A stretch of 55,270 nt of DNA from contig VBHX01000177.1 in the NCBI GenBank assembly GCA_005879945.1, forward strand, positions 1-55,270, written 5' to 3'. Position numbers and translations under genes: made by a program. Of the stretch, positions 48,675 through 55,270 are shown piece after piece. Under the pieces are notes generated by a model, which was given only the letters and a program-made list of their open reading frames with translations, ran no database searches and was not told the origin of the DNA. The stretch is from Chloroflexota bacterium (GTDB lineage: Bacteria > Chloroflexota > Dormibacteria > Dormibacterales > Dormibacteraceae). The first letter of the stretch is position 1. Each line of letters starts with the position of its first letter.

Positions 48675-49826
48675 GTGTTCACACTGGTCATCGTCAGCCC
48701 GGCCGGGGTGGTGTTCGCGGTTGTGTGGACCGCGCCCGCAGTCACCCAGCCGGCCACGGTCGCGACCGACACCGAGCCTGCGCGCCTCCTGCCGGCGCCC
48801 GACGTCCAGCCGGTGACGCTGCCGGCGGCCCCGATAAACGTTTACGCGAACACGATGTCGGGCGTGGTGCCCTGTCCCCTCTGCGAGCTCCCGCCGCGGG
48901 TCTACGTACCGAACAGCACAGGCGGGACGGTCGATGTGATCGACCCCTTGACGTTTAAGGTGATTGACCACTTCGCGGTCGGGGCCATACCACACCACAT
49001 CGCACCGGCTTGGGACATGAGCGCGCTGTACGTTGACAACGAGGGATCGAGCAACCTCACAGTCATCGACGTCCACACTGGACGGCCGAGCGGGCTCAAG
49101 GTCAACATTCCCTTCCCCTACAACCTCTACTTCACGCCTGACGGCACGAAGGCGATCGACGTGGTCGAGCGACTGCAGAGGATCGAGTTCCGCGATCCGC
49201 ATGACAACTGGGCGCTAATCAAGGCAGTCCCGATCCCCTGGCCGGGCGCAGACCACCTCGATTTCAGTGCCGACGGCAGCTACCTGATGATCTCGACCGA
49301 GTACTCGGGCGTCGTGGCGAAGGTCGACACGATCAACATGAAGCTCGCCGGGTACGTTCGTGTGGGCGGGCTGCCGATCGACGTCAAGCTCTCGCCCGAC
49401 GGCACGCTCTTCTACGTGAGCAACCAGGGCCGGATGGGCGTGTCGGTCATCGACCCGGTGGCGATGAAGGAAATCCAGTTCATCCCCACCGGCCGCGGTG
49501 CGCACGGTCTGCAGGTCTCGCGGGACACCCACCTTCTGTATGTGTCCAACCGCCTCGAAGGGACCTTCTCGGTCATTGATTTCGCCACGCGACGCGAGGT
49601 CTCCAAGTGGCCGATCCCGGGCGGCGGTAGCCCGGACATGCTGCAGCTGAATCCCGACGGTACCCAGCTGTGGGCGTCGGGCCGCTACAACGCGACGGTG
49701 TACGTCATGAGCACGGTTACGGGCTTGCTGATCACCAAGATTCGTGTGGGTCCTGAGGATCACGGCCTGACCTACTTCCCAAACGTCGGCCTGCACAGCC
49801 TGGGCCACAACGGTGTCTATCGATAG
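48675..49826 (+). CDS. secreted YVTN-type beta-propeller protein
   Basis: 383 aa from the GTG at 48675. The body is a run of about 40-residue blades with YVPNSTGGTVDVIDP, LYVDNEGSSNLTVID, LMISTEYSGVVAKVD, FYVSNQGRMGVSVIDP and LYVSNRLEGTFSVID, the YVTN/surface-layer propeller pattern. The upstream frame continues to a CTG at 48612-48614, giving a signal peptide with a basic start (TSKSVSSLARSRPVRIAFAI) before the hydrophobic core; from the GTG the basic region is lost. Cys pair CPLCELP near the start of the mature protein. Such proteins often bind ligands or support metalloenzymes outside the cell. Role unknown. Confidence 0.82.
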   Translation: MFTLVIVSPAGVVFAVVWTAPAVTQPATVATDTEPARLLPAPDVQPVTLPAAPINVYANTMSGVVPCPLCELPPRVYVPNSTGGTVDVIDPLTFKVIDHFAVGAIPHHIAPAWDMSALYVDNEGSSNLTVIDVHTGRPSGLKVNIPFPYNLYFTPDGTKAIDVVERLQRIEFRDPHDNWALIKAVPIPWPGADHLDFSADGSYLMISTEYSGVVAKVDTINMKLAGYVRVGGLPIDVKLSPDGTLFYVSNQGRMGVSVIDPVAMKEIQFIPTGRGAHGLQVSRDTHLLYVSNRLEGTFSVIDFATRREVSKWPIPGGGSPDMLQLNPDGTQLWASGRYNATVYVMSTVTGLLITKIRVGPEDHGLTYFPNVGLHSLGHNGVYR

Positions 49827-50768
49827 CGACGCACCGGTTCGGATCTGGGAAGAGCCTGTCCGCGGTTCGTTCGGCGACCTCTCGAGCCTGAATCTCCCCG
49901 GCATCGAGCGAATGCGGGTCTCTACTCGAAGCGACGCCGCGCGGCCGCCAATCCACTTCCTCACGGGCCTGCGACCCGTGGAGTGGGGCTTCGGAAGCTC
50001 GACCTTCAGCATGCCGGTCACACCGTGGCTGCAGACGACCGTTCCCGGGTTGATCGTCGGCGGCATCATCGCCTTCCTGGCCGATGGGCCGCTGGGCACC
50101 GCGATCATGACGGTGCTCCCGCCGCTCGCTTACATGACCACGTCGGACCTGTCGCTCAGCTTCCTTCAGCCGGGAAACCTGGAAAGCGTGACGCTGCTTG
50201 GACGGGCACGGCTCATCCACGGCGGGCGCTCGGTCGCGCTGTCGGAGGTCACCATTGAGGATGGTCTCGGCCGCCACCTTGCACATGGCACCTCCCGCGG
50301 CTTCATCCTCACCGCGCCCGGTGCACCATCAGACCCCATGGAGGACGCATCGCCGCACTACGCCACCCCCGATCGCATCCGACGCATGCCGACGAGGGTA
50401 CCTGCACGTTCGTGCTCCCGGCCAGCTCGTGGCTGGCTTCGCCGGCGCCGGTGCTCTACGGAGGGGCGATTGCCATGCTGGCCGACGGGGCGCTGTCATG
50501 CGCGGTGATGACGATCAACTCGGCCGGAAGCTCGTTCGCCCCGCTCGACCTGAAGGTGAACTACCTCCGCCCGGTGCTGCCCGACGGAGGATTGCTGACC
50601 GCGCGGGCGACGCTGGTCCATCGCGGCCGGTCGATGGCTGTCGCGACCGCCGAGATCACCAACGAAGATGGCAAGCGCGTCGCGCTCGCGAGCTCGAGCA
50701 ACATGCTGCTGCCCGGCCGGCCCTGGAGCGACCTCGCCGGCGACCGCGAGCTGCCGCCGCCGACCTAA
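49813..50768 (+). pseudogene. tandem-hotdog (PaaI-like) thioesterase, interrupted by a frameshift
   Basis: Two hotdog domains lie in different frames. The first (49813 to about 50390, GTG start) has WGFGSSTFSMPVTPWLQTTV and GGIIAFLADGPLGTAIM. It then runs out of frame into an Arg-rich tail. The second (from about 50395, frame -1 relative to the first, to 50768) has FVLPASSWLASP, GGAIAMLADGALSCAVM, LDLKVNYLRPVLPDGGLL and VHRGRSMAVATAEI, the typical fold. The junction has a CCCCC run near 50368 that could have lost a base. An intact protein would be about 317 aa, a double-hotdog acyl-CoA thioesterase. If not an assembly error, the second half could be expressed from a later start. Confidence 0.7.
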
Positions 50769-51928
50769 GCCCCTAGCAGTCGCGCGATCAGCATCCGCTG
50801 CACCTCTGACGTGCCCTCTCCGATCTCGTTGACCTTGACGTCACGCCAGTAGCGCGCTACCGGGTAGTCCTCCATGAACCCGTAGCCGCCGTGGATCTGC
50901 ACGGCCTGGTCCGCGGCACGCTTGGAGGCCTCCGAGGCGTACAGCTTGCACATCGCAGCGAGCATACGCACCTCGTCAGAAGTCTTGGCGCCGCCGTGCG
51001 TGTAGCTGACGGCGGCCCGATACACCATCGTGCGCGCGAGCTCGGTCTCCATCGCCATGTCCGCGAGCTTGAACTGGATCGCCTGGTGCTTGGCGATGGG
51101 GACACCGAACGTACGCCGCTCCTTCGCGTATGCGAGCGATGCGTCGAGGCACGCCTGCGCTACGCCCACCGAAAGCGCTGCAATGGCGATGCGGCCGCCC
51201 ATCAGGGTGTTGAGGAACTGCCTGTACCCGCCACCGCGCTCGCCGAGTAAGTTCTCCTCTGGGACCGAGCAATCCTCAAAGCTCAGCGGGTGCGTGTCGG
51301 ACGAATGCCAGCCGAGCTTGCGATACGGCTCCAGCACGTGGTAGCCGGGAGTGCCGGTGGGGATCATGATCGCGCTGATCTCGGGGCCGCCGCGTTTGGT
51401 CTTGCCGGTGACCGCCGTCACCGTCACGCCCGCGGAGATGTTGGTGCCGCAGTTGGTGATGAACTGCTTCGCGCCGTTGACCAACCAGTGTCCATCGCGC
51501 TGCTCGGCGCGGGTCTTGGTCGCGCCGGCGTCAGAGCCCGCCTCGGGCTCAGTGAGGCCGAACGCCCACAGCTTCTTGCCGGCGAGCAGGTCGGGCAGCC
51601 AGCGCTGCTTCTGCTCGGCGCTGCCGAAATCGTGGATGGGCGAAGCGCCAAGGCAAACGGCGGCTTCGAGCGTGATGCCAACCCCCGCGTCCGCTCGCGA
51701 GATCTCCTCGATCGCAATGCACAACGACAGGAAATCTGCGCCCGCGCCGCCGTACTCCGGCGAGAACGGCAGCCCGAAGAGGCCCAGCTCGCCCATGCGG
51801 CGGACAATGTCGTAGCCGAACTTGTGGTTGCGGTCGAGCTCCTCCGCAGCTGGGGCCACGACCTCCTTGGCAAAGTCGCGGCACAGCTCGCGCACCGCAC
51901 GCTGTTCGGACGACAGCTCGAAATCCAC
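50765..51928 (-). CDS. acyl-CoA dehydrogenase
   Basis: 387 aa from GTG at 51928 (VDFELSSEQRAVRELCRDFA is the normal family start; the frame upstream is a shadow). LWAFGLTEPEAGSDAGATKT, LVNGAKQFITNCG, GWHSSDTHPLSFEDCSVPEENLLGE and IGEGTSEVQRMLIARLLG, where Glu of the EGT motif is the catalytic base. Closest by eye to short-chain/butyryl-CoA-like enzymes. Its 3' end overlaps the thioesterase gene by four bases, and it faces the alpha/beta hydrolase gene with 31 bases between starts. Role in short-chain acyl-CoA oxidation is likely. Confidence 0.92.
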   Translation of the reverse strand: MDFELSSEQRAVRELCRDFAKEVVAPAAEELDRNHKFGYDIVRRMGELGLFGLPFSPEYGGAGADFLSLCIAIEEISRADAGVGITLEAAVCLGASPIHDFGSAEQKQRWLPDLLAGKKLWAFGLTEPEAGSDAGATKTRAEQRDGHWLVNGAKQFITNCGTNISAGVTVTAVTGKTKRGGPEISAIMIPTGTPGYHVLEPYRKLGWHSSDTHPLSFEDCSVPEENLLGERGGGYRQFLNTLMGGRIAIAALSVGVAQACLDASLAYAKERRTFGVPIAKHQAIQFKLADMAMETELARTMVYRAAVSYTHGGAKTSDEVRMLAAMCKLYASEASKRAADQAVQIHGGYGFMEDYPVARYWRDVKVNEIGEGTSEVQRMLIARLLGA

Positions 51929-51946
51929 GGAGCAAATCGTTGCAGA

Positions 51947-51952
51947 TAGGAT
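51947..51952 (+). promoter_or_regulatory. -10 box of the alpha/beta hydrolase gene
   Basis: TAGGAT lies seven bases before the GTG at 51960, with no Shine-Dalgarno; an alternative ATG (51951) is inside the box itself. The layout matches the boxes at 25548 and 44340. Confidence 0.4.
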
Positions 51953-51959
51953 GCGGCGA

Positions 51960-52748
51960 GTGAGTGGCGATGCATACGAAGATGCCGTTCGGATCGCCAC
52001 GAGCATCAAGGACCTCGACGGCCCGAACGTCAACCCCGTCTGTCAGACCCGGCTCTACACCCACGGCCGCCGAACCGAGCGATCCCTCGTTTTGCTGCAC
52101 GGTTTCACCAACTGCCCGCAGCAGTTCGATGCGCTCGGCAAGCAGTTCTTCGAGATGGGCTGGAACGTCCTAATCCCCCGCAACCGCGCCGCCGAAGCGG
52201 GTGCCGGCCTGGGTGAGCGCTTGACCGTGGCCGGGTTATCGCTGGGCGGGATCCTCACGGGCCACCTCGCCGAAACCCGCGACGGAATCGAGCGCGCCGT
52301 CCTGATCGCCCCGATGTTCGGGCTCAGGCCCGTTCCCGCCCTGGGACTGAGGGCGATCACGCAGCTCGCCAACATCCTCCCGAACTTCTATATCTGGTGG
52401 AACGGCCAGCTCAAAGACAAGGTCGGTCCGTCTCACGGCTACCCCCGCTTCTCGACCAAGGCGTACGCCGCGCTGTTCGAGGCCGGCAGTGGAGTGTTCA
52501 AGGCCGCACGTTCGGCTGCGCCGAAGGCCGAGTCGATCGCGGTGATCACCAACGCCGCCGAGCCGCGCCTGGACAACCAGTTCACGTACAAGCTGGTCGA
52601 CCTGTGGCGAGCGCACGGTGCCAACGTGAGCTTTTTCGAATTCCCTGCCGACGAGCATCTCCCCCACGACCTGATCGACCCCTCCAACCCCGACCAGAAC
52701 ACGGAGCGCGTCTACCCCGTCGTGGTCAAGACGATCTCAGGAGCCTAG
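51960..52748 (+). CDS. alpha/beta-fold hydrolase (esterase/lipase-like)
   Basis: 262 aa. The oxyanion-hole segment LVLLHGFTNCPQQFDALG and nucleophile elbow TVAGLSLGGILTGHLAE (GxSxG) are clear, and the His is in PADEHLPHDLID. A lid-like stretch rich in aromatics (NFYIWWNGQLKDKVG) lies between. No signal peptide, so cytoplasmic. The cap and the LLHGFTN segment resemble monoacylglycerol- or carboxylesterases. Start GTG preferred over ATG at 51951 because the latter overlaps the -10 box. Substrate unknown. The last 12 bases overlap the convergent lipoprotein gene. Confidence 0.87.
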   Translation: MSGDAYEDAVRIATSIKDLDGPNVNPVCQTRLYTHGRRTERSLVLLHGFTNCPQQFDALGKQFFEMGWNVLIPRNRAAEAGAGLGERLTVAGLSLGGILTGHLAETRDGIERAVLIAPMFGLRPVPALGLRAITQLANILPNFYIWWNGQLKDKVGPSHGYPRFSTKAYAALFEAGSGVFKAARSAAPKAESIAVITNAAEPRLDNQFTYKLVDLWRAHGANVSFFEFPADEHLPHDLIDPSNPDQNTERVYPVVVKTISGA

Positions 52749-53222
52749 AGACGGAAACGGACAGGCCGTCGGATCGGGCGGTATGTCCCACTGGCTGGTT
52801 TGACCAGCTTCGACCCGCGCGTTCGTCCAAGGCATGTACAAAACAGTTACCCCACTTCCGTTACTCGTCCGTTGCCCTCCGTCGTCATCAACCAGGGCGT
52901 ACCACCCGGCCGGCAGCAGGAAACTGTAGTGACCGCCAGCGGCTACGACCTGGGACGCAACCGATGGAATTCCTTGGACCTGGGACTTGGCGATCCAACC
53001 CCTGGTGTCACTGAACCTGACCTGCAGCACGACTACCTTTCCTGCTTTGTACACGATCTGCCCGTGAGGAACGCATTCGGTCTCGATCCCGCCCACCAGA
53101 ACGCCGTAGCCCGCGGGCATGTGTGGCGACGATGAGGCTGCGGATCTTGTCGACCCCGGCTGTTCGCAACCAGTAGCAAGCAGCAGAACTACGGCCAGGA
53201 CACTCAGGATCGCTCGGCGCAT
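52737..53222 (-). CDS. lipoprotein of unknown function
   Basis: 161 aa. Type II signal peptide MRRAILSVLAVVLLLATGC with lipobox ATGC (Cys19), preceded by a TGAGG ribosome site. The mature domain is mostly beta (VVVLQVRFSDTRGWIAKSQV; HYSFLLPAGWYALVDDDGG; GVTVLYMPWTNARVEAG) and has two more Cys (ETECVPHG and TACPFPS) that could form a disulfide. Resembles small Greek-key or Ig-like surface lipoproteins. No recognised family. Confidence 0.75.
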   Translation of the reverse strand: MRRAILSVLAVVLLLATGCEQPGSTRSAASSSPHMPAGYGVLVGGIETECVPHGQIVYKAGKVVVLQVRFSDTRGWIAKSQVQGIPSVASQVVAAGGHYSFLLPAGWYALVDDDGGQRTSNGSGVTVLYMPWTNARVEAGQTSQWDIPPDPTACPFPSLGS

Positions 53223-53260
53223 CGTTGCCTCAGCACGGTCAGTCTAGGGCTGCGAGGGGG

Positions 53261-53671
53261 CTATAGCTTCCTCGACATCTCGTATTCGACGCGCGCGTCG
53301 CCTGGCCGCACGTGCTGGGTCGCGCCGGTGCGCTTGAAACCATGGCGCTCGTAGAGCCTCTGGGCATGCTCGTTGGTCTCGACCACCCACAGCAGGAGCT
53401 CGTCATAGCCGGCCTCACGCGCCGTTTCGACGGTCGCCAGCAGCAGAGCGTCGCCGACGCCCTTGCCGCGTGCCTGGGGATGCACCCAGAACGAGGTCAC
53501 GGACGCCGCCCGGCTCGAGCCGGCCTCACCGACGGACGCCATGCCGACCGCCTGGCCATCCGCTTCAGCAACGAATCGCGTCCGCGAGACCACGGCAGCC
53601 CGCCATTCCTCCTCTGTGCGCCCGCGCTCGCGCTCCCATGTGGACCCGAATGCGTACGCCGCATCCTTCAA
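53261..53671 (-). CDS. GNAT-family N-acetyltransferase
   Basis: 136 aa from TTG at 53671. The acetyl-CoA motif is VHPQARGKGVGDALLLATVE (QxxGxG/A), with the following VETNEHAQRLYERHGFKRTG and AGYDELLLWV as in GNAT enzymes. Upstream in the same frame lies TEIRNLGPDEWQIFRDIRLA, the usual GNAT start (IRxLxxxDW), but no ATG, GTG or TTG is there; the frame continues past the DUF2752 stop at 53730. The nearest near-cognate is ATC, one base after that stop. Transfers acetyl to an unknown amine; not clearly antibiotic-related. Confidence 0.82.
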   Translation of the reverse strand: MKDAAYAFGSTWERERGRTEEEWRAAVVSRTRFVAEADGQAVGMASVGEAGSSRAASVTSFWVHPQARGKGVGDALLLATVETAREAGYDELLLWVVETNEHAQRLYERHGFKRTGATQHVRPGDARVEYEMSRKL

Positions 53672-53729
53672 TGCCGCCAGGCGAATGTCGCGGAATATTT
53701 GCCACTCGTCTGGGCCGAGGTTGCGGATT

Positions 53730-54158
53730 TCAGTTTCCGAGGACGAACACCTTCAGCGCCCAACTGATGAGAACGAGGCTGATTCCGCTGATCGTCAGCA
53801 GGTGCCACTGGCGCGATGTGAGCTGGGGTGTCCACGTCCGGCCGGTGACAAGACCCGCCGCGAGACCTCCGGCCCCAAGGATGGTGCCCGCGAACAGCGC
53901 GGGGCCCAGCGGGTATAACCGCACCGCGTCGGCGATGTCGCCCTCCCACATGTAGGCGAAAGATCGTGTGCCACCGCAGAACGGACACGGGTGCCCGGTG
54001 AGGTAATAGAACGGGCATGGCGGCAGCGCGAAGTGCGCGGCGTGCATGGCCCAGTACGCGCGCGTGTAGACCAGCCACAACACGAGGCCGCCAAAAAGCC
54101 CGAAGTCGCGAAGGCGCTCATCGGGCAGCGAGCGGCTGATGGAGATCGGGAATGACAT
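53730..54158 (-). CDS. DUF2752 membrane protein
   Basis: 142 aa, three membrane segments. The signature CPFYYLTGHPCPFCGGTRSFAY (with two CxF/CxxC groups) is the DUF2752 motif, and the rest is LFGGLVLWLVYTRAYWAMH, ALFAGTILGAGGLAAGLVTG and LLTISGISLVLISWALKVFVL. The function of the family is unknown. It begins two bases after the sucD stop, so may be co-transcribed with sucCD. Confidence 0.85.
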   Translation of the reverse strand: MSFPISISRSLPDERLRDFGLFGGLVLWLVYTRAYWAMHAAHFALPPCPFYYLTGHPCPFCGGTRSFAYMWEGDIADAVRLYPLGPALFAGTILGAGGLAAGLVTGRTWTPQLTSRQWHLLTISGISLVLISWALKVFVLGN

Positions 54159-54160
54159 CG

Positions 54161-55024
54161 CTATGCCCGCAGCAGGCCGACGATGTCGTCGGTCGTCTCC
54201 GCCACCGCAACGCCGGCGGCCCGAAACGCCTCTTCCTTGCTTTTCGCCGTGCCCCGGTTGCCGGAGATGATCGCACCCGCGTGACCCATCCGCTTGCCCT
54301 CCGGCGCGGTGCGGCCGGAGATGAAAGCAACGGTCTTCAATCTGGTGCCTTTGCCGAGCACCTCCGCTGCGCGCTCCTCATCCGTGCCGCCGATCTCGCC
54401 GATGACCACAAGGTGCGTGGTCTGAGGGTCGTGCTCGAAGAGCTCGACGACGTCCTTGAATGTCAGGCCGAGCACAGGGTCCCCGCCGATCCCAACGATG
54501 GTCGACTGGCCCATTCCAGCCGCGGTGAGCGCCGAGCCGACCTCATATGTCAGCGTGCCGCTGCGCGACACCAGACCGACGTGGCCGGGACTCGCGACTC
54601 GCTGCGGGATGATGCCGATCTTGGCCACGCCTGGCGTGATCAAGCCCGGGCAGTTCGGGCCCAGCAATCGCGCCCTCGGGTATCCGTGCAGGAAGTCCTT
54701 GACCTTGATCATGTCCTGGATCGGGATGCCTTCGGTGATGCAGACGATCAGCTCGATGCCGTTGGCGGCCGCTTCCATGATGGCGTCCGGCGCAAACGGT
54801 GGCGGCACGAATATGCCGGACGCGTTCGCGCCCGTGGCGCGGACTGCCTCGGCGACCGTGTTGAAGACCGGCACGCCGACGTGCGTGGTCCCTCCCTTGC
54901 CAGGGCTCGTGCCTCCCACGAGGTTGGTGCCGACCTCGCGCATCTGCTCCGCGTGAAATGTGCCCTCACGCCCGGTGATGCCCTGGACGATTACGCGCGT
55001 GCCGGCGTCCAAGAGGATGCTCAT
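54161..55024 (-). CDS. sucD: succinyl-CoA synthetase alpha subunit
   Basis: 287 aa from ATG at 55024, which overlaps the sucC stop (ATGA). VIVQGITGREGTFHAEQMRE is the CoA-binding Rossmann start, LLGPNCPGLITPG and VGLVSRSGTLTYEVGSAL follow, and the phospho-His is in GKRMGHAGAIISG. Full length for the family. With SucC it links succinyl-CoA hydrolysis to ATP or GTP synthesis in the TCA cycle, and handles the succinyl-CoA made by the mutase at 40277. Confidence 0.96.
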   Translation of the reverse strand: MSILLDAGTRVIVQGITGREGTFHAEQMREVGTNLVGGTSPGKGGTTHVGVPVFNTVAEAVRATGANASGIFVPPPFAPDAIMEAAANGIELIVCITEGIPIQDMIKVKDFLHGYPRARLLGPNCPGLITPGVAKIGIIPQRVASPGHVGLVSRSGTLTYEVGSALTAAGMGQSTIVGIGGDPVLGLTFKDVVELFEHDPQTTHLVVIGEIGGTDEERAAEVLGKGTRLKTVAFISGRTAPEGKRMGHAGAIISGNRGTAKSKEEAFRAAGVAVAETTDDIVGLLRA

Positions 55025-55270
55025 CTCGTGATGGAAGGCTGCGCCTCCCCACCCCCGCTTCGCGGGACCTCCCCATGGGATGGGGAGGTGACCTCTACGA
55101 TTTTCTTGGCCGCCTCCCACGCGTTGGCGCCCGGCTCGATGCCGTTCTGCCGCAGGATGGCGCGGCCTTCCTCCTCGCGAGTGCCGCTCAAACGCACGAC
55201 CAGCGGAAGCTTCATCTGCAGCCGGTCGCGGGCCGTGACGATGCCCTTGGCGACCTCGTCGCCCCGCGTG
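55021..55270 (-). CDS. sucC: succinyl-CoA synthetase beta subunit, C-terminal fragment
   Basis: The reverse strand is open from the window edge to the TGA at 55021. It reads TRGDEVAKGIVTARDRLQMK, then LPLVVRLSGTREEEGRAIL and ANAWEAAKKIVEV, the C-terminal CoA-ligase part of SucC. After KKIVEV, where the family normally stops within a few residues, about 20 more residues (TSPSHGEVPRSGGGEAQPSI) are encoded by repeat copy D. The 5' part of the gene lies outside the window. Coupled to sucD by ATGA. Confidence 0.93.
   Translation of the reverse strand, partial: TRGDEVAKGIVTARDRLQMKLPLVVRLSGTREEEGRAILRQNGIEPGANAWEAAKKIVEVTSPSHGEVPRSGGGEAQPSITR
55044..55089 (+). repeat. two-hairpin palindromic repeat, copy D
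   Basis: CCTCCCCAC, hairpin CCCGC-TTC-GCGGG (55054-55066) and ACCTCCCCAT-GGG-ATGGGGAGGT (55067-55089), a perfect 10-bp stem. It lies entirely inside the 3' end of sucC, in frame. Confidence 0.78.

Noticed and set aside
1-55270. tRNA, rRNA, CRISPR array, insertion sequence or prophage genes
   Set aside because: None was seen; the gaps between genes are mostly under 100 bases and lack cloverleaf, repeat-spacer or transposase signals.

Overview
The window is 55 kb of very gene-dense, high-GC bacterial DNA. Genes are packed into runs with ATGA, GTGA or TGATG overlaps, GTG and TTG starts are common, and few stretches without a gene exceed 100 bases. I see no rRNA, tRNA, phage, insertion sequence or CRISPR array, and no gap above 300 bases. 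Gene content suggests a free-living, probably aerobic or facultative soil-type heterotroph of the Terrabacteria kind (Chloroflexota, Dormibacterota or Actinomycetota-like). The clues are a four-subunit FrdABCD-type complex, an archaeal-type methylmalonyl-CoA mutase, an LCP cell-wall protein, leaderless-looking promoters and many acyl-CoA dehydrogenases. The phylum cannot be fixed from this sequence alone.

Layout. 1-3940: a lipoprotein fragment, then a forward set of histidine phosphatase, APH-type kinase, acyl-CoA dehydrogenase and methyltransferase that resembles the LvaA/LvaC (ACAD10/11) route for 4-hydroxyacyl-CoA. 3937-8556 (reverse): frdABCD plus a metallo-beta-lactamase/rhodanese protein. 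8555-13252: a FAD oxidase, an M19 dipeptidase with a sugar-kinase remnant, and a MarR/MFS efflux pair. 13350-23277: zinc-ribbon proteins, then a long reverse set with an IF-1 homologue, a cyclase, DUF1028, PlsC, a LarA-like nickel enzyme, an alcohol dehydrogenase, a fatty-acyl-CoA reductase/HAD fusion and a secreted M23 peptidase. 23342-27393: a quinone oxidoreductase, MscL, a divergent DtxR/ZIP metal pair and a Nudix hydrolase. 27326-33524 (reverse): a cytochrome c maturation operon (ccmG-E-F-small ORF-A-B-C-D) ending in a flavoprotein reductase. It carries a Cys-type CcmE and two micro-genes. 33553-39844: GH1 glycosidase, phosphatase, degenerate GGDEF, RarA, Ndk-like kinase, MscS, truncated L25 and an RDD protein. 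39858-44329: methylmalonyl-CoA mutase (two subunits), MeaB and an LCP protein. 44413-55270: proline-rich membrane proteins, three acyl-CoA dehydrogenases, a beta-propeller protein, a frameshifted double-hotdog thioesterase, an esterase, a lipoprotein, GNAT, DUF2752 and sucDC.

Together the genes describe acyl-CoA oxidation feeding propionyl/methylmalonyl-CoA into succinyl-CoA (mutase, MeaB), then succinate (SucCD) and quinone (FrdABCD), with cytochrome c assembly nearby. The observations I find most notable are: four copies of a two-hairpin palindromic repeat at gene edges, two of which encode C-terminal tails of RarA and SucC; several genes whose conserved N-termini extend upstream of any ATG/GTG/TTG; a Cys-type CcmE ending in CPSRF in an operon without CcmH; and domain-damaged genes (L25, GGDEF, sugar kinase, hotdog).
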